From: Branchiostoma floridae
Lineage: Eukaryota > Chordata > Leptocardii > Amphioxiformes > Branchiostomatidae
Reading direction: 5' to 3'
NCBI RefSeq assembly: GCF_000003815.2
Contig: NC_049992.1
Span: 19,285,001 to 19,349,000 of the forward strand
DNA length: 64,000 bases
Each line of letters starts with the position of its first letter. The first letter of the stretch is position 1. Below are positions 11,255-22,435 of the stretch, piece by piece. The translations under genes and the position numbers were made by a program. Below the pieces are notes generated by a model. That model made no database searches. It saw nothing but the letters and a program-made list of their open reading frames with translations, and was not told the origin of the DNA.

Positions 11255-11815
11255 AGCTAAGGGCACAACCCACTGTACGTGTTATTTGTCCGTACCTTTT
11301 CGGGGAGGCCACGTCCGACACGTTTTTTTTCGAAAACGTGGGGAAGGAAGGACAAGAGCAGGGATGACGTACGTCTAAACACACGTCACTCGCACGGTTG
11401 CGCATTGAGTATGTGGCCTGCACGCCACGCATTGCCGTGAGTGGTTGCGTGCCATCGTTCGTTGCGTAAGTGGTAAGTGATTTGTACGTACGGCATCTCT
11501 GTGCGATTGCCACGTTACCATATGCAGGCCGTACTTACACGTGCTGCTTACGTACGGTTTCCTTACTCACTCGCATTGGCTGTACAGGGCACGCGCGTCG
11601 CCCTCGTACTGGTGTTGAATCCGCAGCCCTAAAGCAGAGAAAGTTTTGCATGCACGTAAAGTGATACGGCGTGTCTGCGTGCTCCCAAATCCGTTGGAGT
11701 CCGTACGATTTCGTACGGAGGCGGAACTTACAACTTACGAATCCCAAAAGATTTTCCACGTTTTTCAACGTAGACAGCACGCAGTTGCACGTACGGCGGT
11801 TTGTGCCCATAGCTT
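11255..11815. mobile_element. Non-autonomous TIR element downstream of gene W
   Basis: Ends are inverted: AGCTAAGGGCACAACCCAC at the left and GGTTTGTGCCCATAGCTTA at the right. The interior is rich in short GTACG/CGTAC motifs. No transposase frame. The region 10813-11254 between gene W and this element has no other feature. Confidence 0.65.
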
Positions 11816-12099
11816 AACATTTGCATTTCATGCATTTCATTCTTTCAAGGCTATCTACGAAAAAGTATTGAACATAATAAAGGTGTCTGATAATTGCTCA
11901 ACTACATTCAAAACTCTAGAGAGAACTATCGATGGTCTAATGGGGAAATATTTTAATTGTATACGTAAATTATAATGTCAATATATTATCCACCGTTGTG
12001 AGCCTGTTAGCGTGTACTTTTCGAATTCAATCGGGGTATCTTATTAAGTCCTCGCAGTTTACGCTTGCTATATACATTCAATTAGATATGAAATTCATG

Positions 12100-12350
12100 A
12101 TATAACTAGTAGCGTTTGAATGCCTTAAAATATGCTATGACTCTTCTTTCACATAGGTATATGTAGTTAACATTTTGATTTGGTTACATCGCATTCCTTA
12201 TACGTTGCGTATTGAATTCAAATATATTGTCTTTTTTGCGTGCTAAATCTTCACATCTATGTATATTATAAATTACGTAGATTTTCGACATTGGTGTCAT
12301 ATAGGCCCATACAGACCAGGCATTGTAAGGTATGAGAAAGCAAAATAAAA
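12100..12350 (+). promoter_or_regulatory. Conserved 3' module of gene W (possible 3'UTR end / poly(A))
   Basis: TTAAAATATGCTATG near 12124, GGTGTCATATAGGCCC near 12292 and GGCATTGTAAGGTATG near 12318, followed by AAATAAAATTCATTTAT, match the segment downstream of gene B (50250-50475) in the same order. The first two also match sequence downstream of gene A on the minus strand (20520-20760). Orientation follows each gene. It may be the shared 3'UTR end, or a duplicated unit border. Confidence 0.4.
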
Positions 12351-12567
12351 TTCATTTATCCATCCATCTTGTCTCACGCTGCATTATCTGAGCTTTAAAA
12401 AGATAAGGGCTATATTTGTACTAATGTGCAACCGAGTTAGAGTCATAAGTACGTGCTCCAATCCATGGAATATTACTTAGAAAGAAATTACTGAAAGCGA
12501 AAATGAATCAGCAATATCAATTGAATTCATATTCTAACATTATCCTCTAAGACGATTGAAATTACCA

Positions 12568-12893
12568 AACGAGTAAACCTAGGACGATTTCGACCCCTCC
12601 AACATCTCCCCTTGACGCCCAGTGCAATGCAAGACCGTAGCCTTAAGGCTATGACCCCCTCCTGCAAAAGTGGTGTCTTCTTGACGTCACTGATGGAGAT
12701 TGAAAGGGTCATTCTGTGAACAAGGTCGACGGAGATTGACCGAAAATTTAGGGGTAAGTCCCTACATATATTTATTACAGTGTTGGAAGGAAAGTTTAGC
12801 AATTTTTTATAATGTCCAATTATCTGTTTACAATGGATTTGAAGCATCTCGCTAGGAGCCCGTGTAAATTCGACGCCGTTTGTAGAATCGCGG
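12568..12893. repeat. Dispersed repeat, longer copy of 4178-4345
   Basis: Contains GAGTAAACCTAGGACG, ACATCTCCCCTTGACGCC and GCTAGGAGCCCGTG in the order seen at 4178-4345. Type unknown. Confidence 0.6.
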
Positions 12894-12929
12894 CCTTCCT
12901 TCCTTCATCCATTCTCTATCATTCATTCC

Positions 12930-13085
12930 TTTTTTCCTTCCTTCCTTCCTTCCTTCCTTCCTTCCTTCCTTCCTTCCTTCCTTCCTTCCTTCCTTCCTTC
13001 CTTCCTTCCTTCCTTCCTTCCTTCCCTCCTTCATCCATTCTCTATCATTCATTCATTCATTCATTCATTCATTCATTCATTCCTT
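12930..13085. repeat. CCTT and CATT microsatellites
   Basis: About 95 bp of tandem TTCC/CCTT (12931-13026), a CTCTATCATTC spacer, then about eight CATT units to 13082. Low-complexity; the frames it opens are not genes. Confidence 0.95.
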
Positions 13086-13158
13086 TCATTCCTTTATTCC
13101 TCCACTCTGGGAGAGCACAAAATTTATATACAATTATGTACAAATATTAAAACATTAA

Positions 13159-13506
13159 ATGCAACATAATTACTTCTCGCCCTGTCGTAAACGCTTCTGG
13201 AACGACAGCCCTGCGTTACATTTTTGCACACAACATGGATATATCTCATCCAGTCATAAGCGTTTCTGGGACAATAGTCTTGCGTTTCTGTTACAATTCA
13301 GCACTCAACATGGACGCGCCTTGTCCTTGATCAAGTTTTTCTGGGACAACAGTCCTGTGTTTCTGTTACATTTCTGTACTCAACGTAGGTACACCTCGTC
13401 CTTTCTTAAACGGGAATAACAGCCGTGTCTCTGTTACAGTTCTGCACACAGCATAACTACACCTCGTCCTGTTGTACACGTCTCTGAAACAACAGTCCTG
13501 TGTTTA
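13159..13506. repeat. 75-bp minisatellite, left part
   Basis: About four and a half diverged units of the same 75-bp repeat as 17742-19565 (GTTTCTGTTACA, CTGCACACA, ACACCTCGTCC, CTCTGAAACAACAGTCC). The last unit stops at GTCCTGTGTTT (13496-13506), which is repeated at the other side of the LINE. Confidence 0.9.
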
Positions 13507-13543
13507 ACCCCAATGTTGACAAACTCGCTCGGTTACCGGACTT

Positions 13544-14360
13544 ATGGCTATGGACTTTATGAACGGCCGTGACGACGTTAGGCCAAAGTGCACTGCACAT
13601 AAACAACAACAAAAGGTACAGAATTCTGATATTAGTTCCTACGATATATCTTTACTATCACTAAATGTCCGTGGACTGCTTGAAAAAAAACAAAAGAAGG
13701 TCATTATTATCATATGTAAAAAACCAAAAGGCTGACATAGTTTTCCTTCAAGAAACGCATTTCACTGCAGAGACAAGAGATGTTTTATCTAGAGAATGGC
13801 AAGGCCCTTGTTTTCAAGCCTTCGGATCTAATTGTAGCAGGGGGGTAGCAATATTGATTAAGCCTTCAGCCAATTTTATGTTAGTAGACTGTAAGTACCT
13901 AGACAATAATGGAAGAACCCTTCTACTGAAATGCACCATTGATGATACAGAGTTTTGCTTAGTTAACATTTATGCCCCAAATAGAGTTAAAGAAAGAAAT
14001 ACCTTTATTATGAAACTGTCAGATTGGTTAAGTAGCTTAGACCCTACTAACCTAATTTGTGGTGGAGATATAAATTGTGTATTGAATCCTGAATTTGATA
14101 AAAAGGGAGGTAGACTAGATACTGCAGGAAGGTCTGCTAAAGTTGTGAAAAAGCTATGTTCTAGATTAGAAATATGTGATGCCTTTAGGTTAGTTAACCC
14201 CACCACTCGACAGTTTACTTGGCGTAATCTTACAAAAAATGTAGCCTGTAGACTAGACTTTTGGCTAATTCACAAGACCCTTGTAGGAAAAATTGGCAAA
14301 TGTGATATAAGACCTGCAATACTTACTGACCACCAAGCTATATTTCTAAAACTTCCATAA
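13544..14360 (+). pseudogene. LINE APE endonuclease domain (frameshifted)
   Basis: The N-terminal SLLSLNVRGL strand is in one frame (13544 to about 13690) and the rest in another (13690-14360), so there is a frameshift in the poly-A run near 13684. Visible endonuclease motifs are FLQETHF, NIYAPN, GGDINCVL, RLDFWLI and LTDHQAIFLKL, the usual catalytic order. A second break at about 14355 separates it from the RT frame. Confidence 0.9.
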
Positions 14361-17247
14361 CTGTGCCAGAGGCCCTGGAACTTTTAAATTAAATGTAGAT
14401 TTATTAAGAGACAAAGAATACTTTGAGAAAATCTGTAACTTAATTCAACAAGAGAGTAATAAGACCACTACATCAAATAGAGAGAAACTAGATTTATGTA
14501 TGATTAAAGTAACTGAGTTTTCAAAACAATATGGAGCCAAGAAAGCCAGAGAAAGCAGAGAACAGATAGAGAGGTTAGAGAAAAAACTGTCTTCCCTTCA
14601 AAGTGAAATAGATAGTAATCCCACTAATGACCATATACTAGTACTTAGCTACAAGCAAGCACAATCTAGATTAGAAGACCTTTATATGAAAAAATCACAT
14701 GGAGCATATGTAAGAGCTAGAGCCAAATGGAGAGAAGAGGGGGAAAAACCTACTAAGTACTTCTTAAACTTGGAAAAGAAAAGAGGAAGTGACAAGGATA
14801 TTAACTTGTTATCCATTGATGGGAGAGAGATTAGTAGAGACTCAGATATTCTTAGTGAATGTAAGGAATACTATGAACAACTATACCAGGAAGACAATAT
14901 AAGTGATATAGACATAGATCAGTACTTAGAAAGTGTACAGCTAGAAAATATCTTGAGCCAAACTGACAGAGAATTCTTAGATAAACCAATTACTAAAGAT
15001 GAATGTAAGGATGCCCTTTTCTCTATGAAAGAAAACAAAAGCCCTGGCCTTAATGGCATTCCCTCAGAATTTTTTAAGATGTTTTGGCCCTATATAGGAG
15101 ACCTAGTTTATAATTCTATCCAGGAAACATTGATAGAAGGTAAAATGTCTGTTTTGCAAAGACGTGCAATGCTAAGGTTAATACACAAAAAAAATGAACG
15201 CCACAACCTAGATAATTGGAGACCAATTAGCCTTCTCAACACTGAATATAAAATATTTGCCTTTGTTCTTGCCAACAGACTTAAGAAAGTTTTACACAAG
15301 TTGATTAATAATGACCAAACAGCTTATATCAAGGGTAGATTCATTGGACAAAATGTAAGACTGATTAATGATGTTATTGAATATGCTAAAACCCAAAATA
15401 TCCCTGGAGCAGTAATATTCCTGGATTTTACTAAAGCTTTTGACACTTTGAATAGAAAATTTATGTGGAAGGTTCTAGAAAAATTTAACTTTGGCCCCTC
15501 GTTTATCAGTGCAATAAAATGCATGTAAAATGACATTAGTAGCACCATCAGTAATAGAGGATGGTTATCTGACTTCTTTCCCTTAAAGAAAGGCATACGC
15601 CAAGGCTGTCCCATATCTGCTCTTTTATTCATCCTCACAGTAGAGATTATGGCTGTAAAGATCAGACAGGCACAAAACGTGGAAGGAATTAAAGTTAAAA
15701 CCCATTCTAATGAAACTGTTGACATTAAAATCTCACAGGTAGCTGATGATACCACCTTGTTTGTATCTGACCTTACATCAATGGAAAATGCCTTCAAACT
15801 TATTCAAGATTTCTGTAGTGTTTCAAGCCTAAATCTAAATGTTAAAACATGTGAAGGTTTATGGATTGGATCCTATGTTGACAGACAAGACACCCCCTTG
15901 GGTATATCTTGGCCAAAGACACCTATAAAATCCCTAGGTTTATACTTCTGTAACTCATCCCTACACCATGAATGTGAACTGCTAAACTGGGAGAAAAAGA
16001 TAGAAAGACTGAAAACCACACTTCAAATCTGGAAAGGTAGAAACCTAACTCTATATGGAAAAGTTACTGTCTTAAAATCCCTTGCCCTTTCACAAATAAT
16101 CTATAACATGTCTATGATTCTTACCCCACCTTGGGTGATAAACATTGTAAAGAAAGAAATGTTTACTTTCCTGTGGAATGGTAAAAAAGATAAGATTAAA
16201 AGAGATGTTGTTAGCCAACCTATTGAGCAGGGAGGATTAGGCCTGACAAACTTAGATCTCCAAAGACAAGCCCTACTTGCATCCTGGATACCAAGATTAG
16301 TGACAAATGACAACGCAAGATGGAAAGTTATTGCGCTAACATTTATAAACTCCCTTGGTCAAGACAATTTGCTATTGCATATGAACTTTACCTCTGATAA
16401 AGATGGTCCTGACATGAGTAAATTCCCCACATTTTATAAACAGGTAATATCATCCTTCCACTCTGCTGGTGGAGGAGGTAAGAACAAACCCTCTAGTGTA
16501 AGTGAAATAATGGGTGAAACTATATGGTGCAACAAATATATAAGGTCACAAGGTAAAACAATTTTCTTCCCAACCTGGATAAAAAATGACATAATATTCG
16601 TAAAAGACATTTTCCCCTTAGACAGGTTCATGTCTCTAGATCACTACCCTCAGCTTAACCTTAACACAAGACCTAATGGTATTATTGAATATATAACTCT
16701 GTTTCAAGCTATACCTCTTACATGGAAGAATGCAATAAGAAACCATAGAGGCCCAATTCCTTATCGAAGATTAGAGCTTAACACCCTTACCCCATGTATA
16801 TTTGATGGTAAAACAACAAAACAAATCAAAAGCAAGAACACCTGCAAATTGTTTTATAATGCATTAGTGCAGGCACAGGCCAGGGAACCCACATGCTGTA
16901 AAAAATGGCAATCCACATTTCCTACTGAAACCCTGGCTTGGGAAAATATCTGGAGATGGTTAAGCACACAGACCTGTATAGACACTAAGTTAGCAGAGTT
17001 AAACTACAAACTATTACACCGAATATTACCATGTGCACACAATCTGCACAAATGGGGTATCAAAGATGAAACGGGACACATATATGATGCAACATGTACA
17101 CTATGTAGCAGTGGAAGCATAGAAGATTATGAGCATATGTTCTTTAAATGTGAAAGACTGTGTAATTTCTGGGAATTAGTTAACACATTTGTACCCTTGC
17201 CCAACATAAAAAATTACTTTGCAGGAGATTTTATTTGGAAAAATTGA
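14361..17247 (+). pseudogene. LINE reverse transcriptase and C-terminal region (one nonsense codon)
   Basis: One frame runs from about 14361 to 17247, broken only by TAA at 15526-15528 in the position where a Tyr or similar residue is expected. RT blocks are SPGLNGIPSEFF, WRPISLLNTEYKIF, AVIFLDFTKAFDTLNRKF, GIRQGCPISALLF and the catalytic VADDTTLFV. A Cys-rich motif (CTLCSSGSIEDYEHMFFKC) lies near the end. The last 60 codons are in a shifted frame (to 17437). With these breaks it cannot move itself. Confidence 0.92.
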
Positions 17248-17741
17248 TCATTTAATAACTGCTAAAGACCAGAAAAATAGAACATTTACTGTTACTGTTG
17301 CTAAATGGACAATCTTTAAAACTTGGATCTGGCATAGAAAAGACCCACACCTGTGCATTACTAGCCTCTTTAATGTCTTTGAAAAGGACTTCGAAGAACG
17401 GATATTCCATGATAGACTGACAGCCAATGTAGATTGATTGTACAAATTTTCTATTGATAGTTTGGCATGAACTGCACCTACTGTTAGACTTCTCCATTTT
17501 TGATCATAGTGTAATATCAGACTGCACATATTCCTTAAGGTTCCCCAGATGTACTACATGTATTTGTCTCTTCTAACTGTTCCACTACCCATATACTGCA
17601 TGTAATTCGTCCAGACACACCAGTAGATGTTATCCCTCCATGTGCTATGGTACTCGACTGTACAAAATCTAGTCTTAGTTGTTGACAAATGTACTGCTGT
17701 TGTTGTTGTTGTTTTTAATAATAAAAAAAAATAAAAATAAA

Positions 17742-19565
17742 AAGTCCTGTGTTTCTGTTACAGTTCTGCACACAGCATAACTACACCTCGTCATGTCGTA
17801 CACGTCTCTGAAACAACAGTCCTGTGTTTCTGTTACAGTTCTGCACACAGCATAACTACACCTCGTCATGTCGTACACGTCTCTGAAACAACAGTCCTGT
17901 GTTTCTGTTACAGCTCTGCACACAGCATAACTACACCTCGTCCTGTCGTACACGTCTCTGAAACAACAGTCCTGTGTTTCTGTTACAACTCTGCACACAG
18001 CATAACTACACCTCGTAATGTCGTACACGTCTCTGAAACAACAGTCCTGTGTTTCTGTTACAGTTCTGCACACAGCATAACTACACCTCGTCCTATTATA
18101 CACGTCTCTGAAACAACAGTCCTGTGTTTCTGTTACAGCTCTGCACACAGCATAACTACACGTCGTCATGTCGTACACGTCTCTGAAACAACAGTCCTGT
18201 GTTTCTGTTACAGTTCTGCACACAGCATAACTACACCTCGTCATGTCGTACACGTTACTGGAACAACAGTCCTGTGTTTCTGATACAGTTCTGCACACAG
18301 CTACACCTCGTCATGTCGTACACGTCTCTGAAACAACAGTCCATTGTTTCTGTTACAGTTCTGCACACAGCATAACTACACCTCGTCCTATTATACACGT
18401 CTCTGAAACAACAGTCCTGTGTTTCTGTTACAGCTCTGCACACAGCATAACTACACCTCGTCATGTCGTACACGTCTCTGAAACAACTGTTGAGTCCTGT
18501 GTTTCTGTTACAGTTCTGCACACAGCATAACTACACCTCCTCCTGTCGTACACGTCTCTGAAACAACAGTCCTGTGTTTCTGTTACAGCTCTGCACACAG
18601 CATAACTACACCTCGTCCTGTTGTACACGTTTCTGTGACAACAATCTTGTATTTCTGTTACAGTTCTTCACACTGCATGACTACACCTCGTCCTGTCGCA
18701 CACGTCTCTGGAACAACAGTCCAGTGTTTCTGTTACACTTCTTCACACAGCTACACCTCGTCCTGTCGCACACGTCTCTGAAACAACAGTCCTGTGTTTC
18801 TGTTACAATTCTGCACACAACATAACTACACCTCGTCCTGTTGTACACGTTTCTGTGACAACAATCTTGTATTTCTGTTACAGTTCTTCACACTGCATAA
18901 CTACACCTCGTCTTGTCGCACACGTCTCTGGAACAACAGTCCAGTGTTTCTGTTACAGTTCTGCACATAGCATAACTACACCTCGTCCTGTTGTACACGT
19001 TTCTGAAACAACAGTCCTGTGTTTCTGTTACAATTCTGCACACAGCATAACTACACCTCGTCCTGTCGTACACGTCTCTGAAACAACAGTCCAGTGTTTC
19101 TGATACAGTTCTGCACACAGCATAACTACACCTCGTCATGTCGCACACGTCTCTGAAACAACAGTCCTGTGTTTCTGTTACAATTCTGCACACAGCATAA
19201 CTACACCTCGTCCTGTCGTACACGTCTCTGAAACAACAGTCCTGTGTTTCTGTTACAATTCTGCACACAGCATAACTACACCTCGTCCTGTTGTACACGT
19301 TTCTGTGACAACAATCTTGTATTTCTGTTACAGTTCTTCACACTGCATAACTACACCTCGTCTTGTCGCACACGTCTCTGGAACAACAGTCCAGTGTTTC
19401 TGTTACACTTCTTCACACAGCTACACCTCGTCCTGTCGCACACGTCTCTGGAACAACAGACCAGTGTTTCTGTTACACTTTTGCACACAGCTACACCTCG
19501 TCCTGTCGCACATGTCTCTGGACCTACAGTCCTGTGTTTCTGATACAGTTCTGCACACAGCTACA
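17742..19565. repeat. 75-bp minisatellite, right part (about 24 units)
   Basis: Tandem units of 75 bp, some shortened to about 70 bp by loss of a CATAA segment. Each unit holds GTTTCTGTTACAG, CTGCACACAGCATAACTAC, ACCTCGTC and ACACGTCTCTGAAACAACAG. As 75 is a multiple of three, long frames appear on both strands (25-residue Cys-containing periodicity), but there is no start, splice or domain evidence of a gene. Confidence 0.95.
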
Positions 19566-19589
19566 GCTATGACTATGTTGTGCTGCTGA

Positions 19590-19860
19590 AATTCAGATGA
19601 TGCTATTTTTGTTGGGTTTGACTTGTTCTTTTTAGGCAGTGAAAGACGAATTCACCCACTTCTTCTTTAATATGTGGGCTCTTTAATTTTAATGACAGAA
19701 TTGTTTTCTAATTGTCAGTGATAGTTAGAAAGTAAGCGTGTATTTTGGACTAACTTATAAATAATTAGTTTCCTATAACATCCCAAAAAAATGACTCTCG
19801 TCTTCCACAACATTCTATTGGGCAATATTTACAAATCCTCTCATACACAGTTAATTTCAT
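19590..19860. repeat. Duplicated segment, copy 1 (pair with 21690-21915)
   Basis: TTTTTAGGCAGTG-AAGA-GAATT-ACCCACT, ATATGTGGG-TCTTT and the CTTCCA-AACATTC / GGGCAATA blocks recur in order at 21690-21915 with moderate divergence. Confidence 0.75.
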
Positions 19861-20540
19861 GCACTTATTTTCTCTTTTCGATTTTTTCCAGGAGATGGGC
19901 ACTAATTCTAATCTTTTAGGTAGCGGAATGCTGCTCAAAGTAACACAGTTCGAGATATTTTCATAATATAATTTATACAATATTCGGTTTTATATTTGCT
20001 GTAAAATCTAATTTTGCCAGTATCGGTAGACGGATTATGGAAGAAAATTTGAATATGTATATCTAAAAATATTGTCCTTAATAGTTTGCAGATATGTTGG
20101 GATCATAGTTTGTGCTATTAGTATACAATAGGTATGAGTACCACAGTGGTCGAAGATCTCCTTGACTCGCTGTAAAAATGTCCGTCTACGACTATTTGTC
20201 AGAGATGCATGTTGTAATAATAGGAGTACCACAATTTGCAGTGCGTGTGTAGCGGTGTCTAGTTGTGTTAAGGATGTCCAGAATTTTACGGTGCGCAGGG
20301 ATATATCTAAATCTAATAGAAACCTTCCTAGTTCTACTCTAGCTGCTGCGTACTTTACTACAATTTATGTACACATCAAGTACATTCTTGCAAAAGCGGT
20401 AATATGAACTTTCAATAGGTGAGGTGTACATTAATAAGATCTTTGTCCCAGATTTCTAATCCATGCAAAAGTATTGGTTTAATACAAGTTTCGAATATTC
20501 TTAGTAGAGACAGACAAACAGAGTACCGATTTGAGACCCA
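19765..20540 (-). pseudogene. LINE fragment, post-RT C-terminal region
   Basis: On the minus strand, degraded frames read in order ETCIKPILLHGLEIW, LLLLQHASLTNSRRRTF, LQTIKDNIFRYTYSNF and ERICKYCPIE. These resemble the C-terminal part of non-LTR retrotransposon proteins (LLYGSEIW and ERIC-C types). Multiple stops. The 5' limit near 20540 coincides with the end of homology to the gene B 3' flank. Confidence 0.6.
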
Positions 20541-20760
20541 ACATGGGCTTACATGACATCAATGGTGGAAAACTCATATACAAATTGTGAAAATTTAACG
20601 TAGAATAAAATGTATATGTCCATATACTGATGTAATGGCGAAATTACATATGTAGCATATTTTCAAGTTATTGAAGCCGCAACGTGTTATATTATGAATG
20701 TTAAACTAAGTGGGTATACGTAATACAATATGTATAGAAGTTGACTTGAATACGTAAAAC
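20541..20760 (-). promoter_or_regulatory. Conserved 3' module of gene A, truncated
   Basis: On the minus strand CTTGAAAATATGCTA and TTGATGTCATGTAAGCCC match the gene B downstream region (50283-50420) in order and spacing. The match ends where the LINE fragment begins, so the expected poly(A)-proximal part is missing. Confidence 0.4.
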
Positions 20761-22100
20761 AATGTGTATACTAGGTTTCTAGCAACGCATACTAACAATT
20801 GGCAATGGCCACATAAACATTAAAAGCTACAGTCATTTTTGTAGCCGGTATTACTCAGATGGGGTTCTATTATTCAGCAAATGCCGTACAATCTGATAAT
20901 AATGAATGCATTTTCTTCAGCAGTTGATAAATGATTGAATAGACGAACATATTGAAGATTAGAGCATCTTTTGCACATACTACGTACTGCTTTACCAATA
21001 GCCGCAGTTGAAGTGCAGCTCGGGTTTAGTTTTAGGGACCGTTTGGTTGGCTTCGTGATAACAGTAACCCATGCTCCAATGTCACACTGGTCTCAAGCAT
21101 GATGGTTGTTTCTTCGTAACCTTTGTGAAAAACAAATACACGGGAGTCATATGATTCAGATCTACGACTTATCTGCAATACATCCAACGGCTAATGGGAG
21201 ATCATCACGGTCAAATCACCCCCAGGCAGTTACGCCAACTCGCTGTCGATAGACGGAACTGGAGAAAGCTTGCAGTCGCCTACTCTGCAGCCGACCGATG
21301 ATGATGAATCAAATCTAAGTGTTCGGAAACAGCAACATTAATTTTGAAAACGAATTACAAGACAGAAGTGTTTACTGCATATCGCACACAGGCAAACCAT
21401 ACAACTTAAAATATACTGTCTCGGCAAATGGATGTATTTGGTCTCCAAGGCGAAGTGCCTTGTCGGATATCAACGAATTTGTTGTTTGGGTTTTATATCT
21501 TTACTGTTGTTTGCCAATCGTTTATACCTATCTTGCAGTTTGGCGATTTGATTTTCAATAATTTCATTTTTAATACATTATGAATCTATCATCTATACAA
21601 AGAAGAAGTAGACTAATTGTGCACAATCATATGATGCTAATAACTACACTCCATGTTGTGCTACTTAAGTATACATAATGCTAGTTTCTTTGGGTTTACC
21701 TTCTTAGTTTTAGGCAGTGGAAGATGAATTTACCCACTACTTCTATAATATGTGGGTTCTTTGATTTTAATGATAGGATAGTTTTTCGTTGTCAGGGATA
21801 GTTGGAAAGTTCATGAATAATTGGTCTCTTATATAATCATATAATGAATTATTAGAAATTAAATGACTTTTGTCTTCCATAACATTCAACGGGCAATAGT
21901 TACAAATCCCAAGTCACAATGTTTGGTTGTTAGGTAGCTCTTGTGACGGACATAATATGGTGTTCACATTTGTGTGGTAGATAACTTTTGGTGCCTTGTC
22001 TAACACCCTCGTCGAGTCGAGTGAGGGAATAGATGTCAAGGGCACATTAACAACACATGGGCTGCTAGGGGCCCTACATTCTGATACATACAAGCATTAT
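20761..22100. other. No further gene recognised 3' of gene A
   Basis: Apart from the duplicated segment at 21690-21915, nothing resembles an exon, RNA gene or known repeat. Counterparts of the candidate last exons of gene B (49269 and 49482) were not found here. Confidence 0.4.
21690..21915. repeat. Duplicated segment, copy 2 (pair with 19590-19860)
   Basis: Same block order as copy 1, separated from it by about 2 kb. Confidence 0.75.
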
Positions 22101-22133
22101 GTATACATACCTCATATACAGACCAGGTCGGTT

Positions 22134-22435
22134 TCAGTCCAGGTCCCATTGCCGATTCTGGTAAAATTGCCAATGAAAGGGATGCCCAGTTTGCCAACAG
22201 GCCAGGTTGGTTCCAGTCCAATTTCCATTAGAGCAGGTTCTGGTGTTACTGCCATAAAGTGGAATGAACCCAGGATTGCACCGGAAAGAGCAGCGCGCTC
22301 CTTGTAGGTAGGGGAAGTGACAGTCGCTCCTGGTGGCGAAGCTTATCGGTATGCCGTAGTCGGACGATATGTATATCGGGACGTCGTCTAATATGTAGAT
22401 CGGGTCGGATGATGTGTATGCCGGTGATGGGCACA
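22134..22435 (-). CDS. Gene A last coding exon (CCP4, truncated end)
   Basis: The acceptor TTTGTAG precedes 22435 (phase 1). It encodes CPSPAYTSSDP..., RSDCHFPYLQGARC and NTRTCSNGNWTGTNLAC, then a frameshifted tail ending at TGA (22134-22136). Equivalent to exons 48545-48730 (B) and 62769-62972 (C). The normal exon end, with donor GTATGT, is still visible at 22105-22110, so the original exon ran to 22111. Confidence 0.75.

Larger units (their letters stand above)
13507..17741 (+). mobile_element. L1/Tx1-like LINE with target-site duplication
   Basis: A 4235-bp non-LTR retrotransposon inserted in a minisatellite. GTCCTGTGTTT flanks it at 13496-13506 and 17742-17752, an 11-bp target-site duplication. 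The 3' end is A-rich (AATAATAAAAAAAAATAAAA-type). The coding part is an APE endonuclease followed by reverse transcriptase and a C-terminal Cys motif. No ORF1 is present, so it is 5' truncated, or this family's ORF1 is missing here. The clade is inferred from motif style. Confidence 0.92.

Noticed and set aside
12812..13150. Frames rich in Leu-Pro-Ser or Lys-Glu-Gly-Arg
   Set aside because: Translation of CCTT/CATT microsatellite, not a protein.
17675..18298. 207-codon minus-strand frame with 25-residue Cys repeats
   Set aside because: It is fully explained by the 75-bp minisatellite; there is no start context, splice signal or flanking unique coding sequence.
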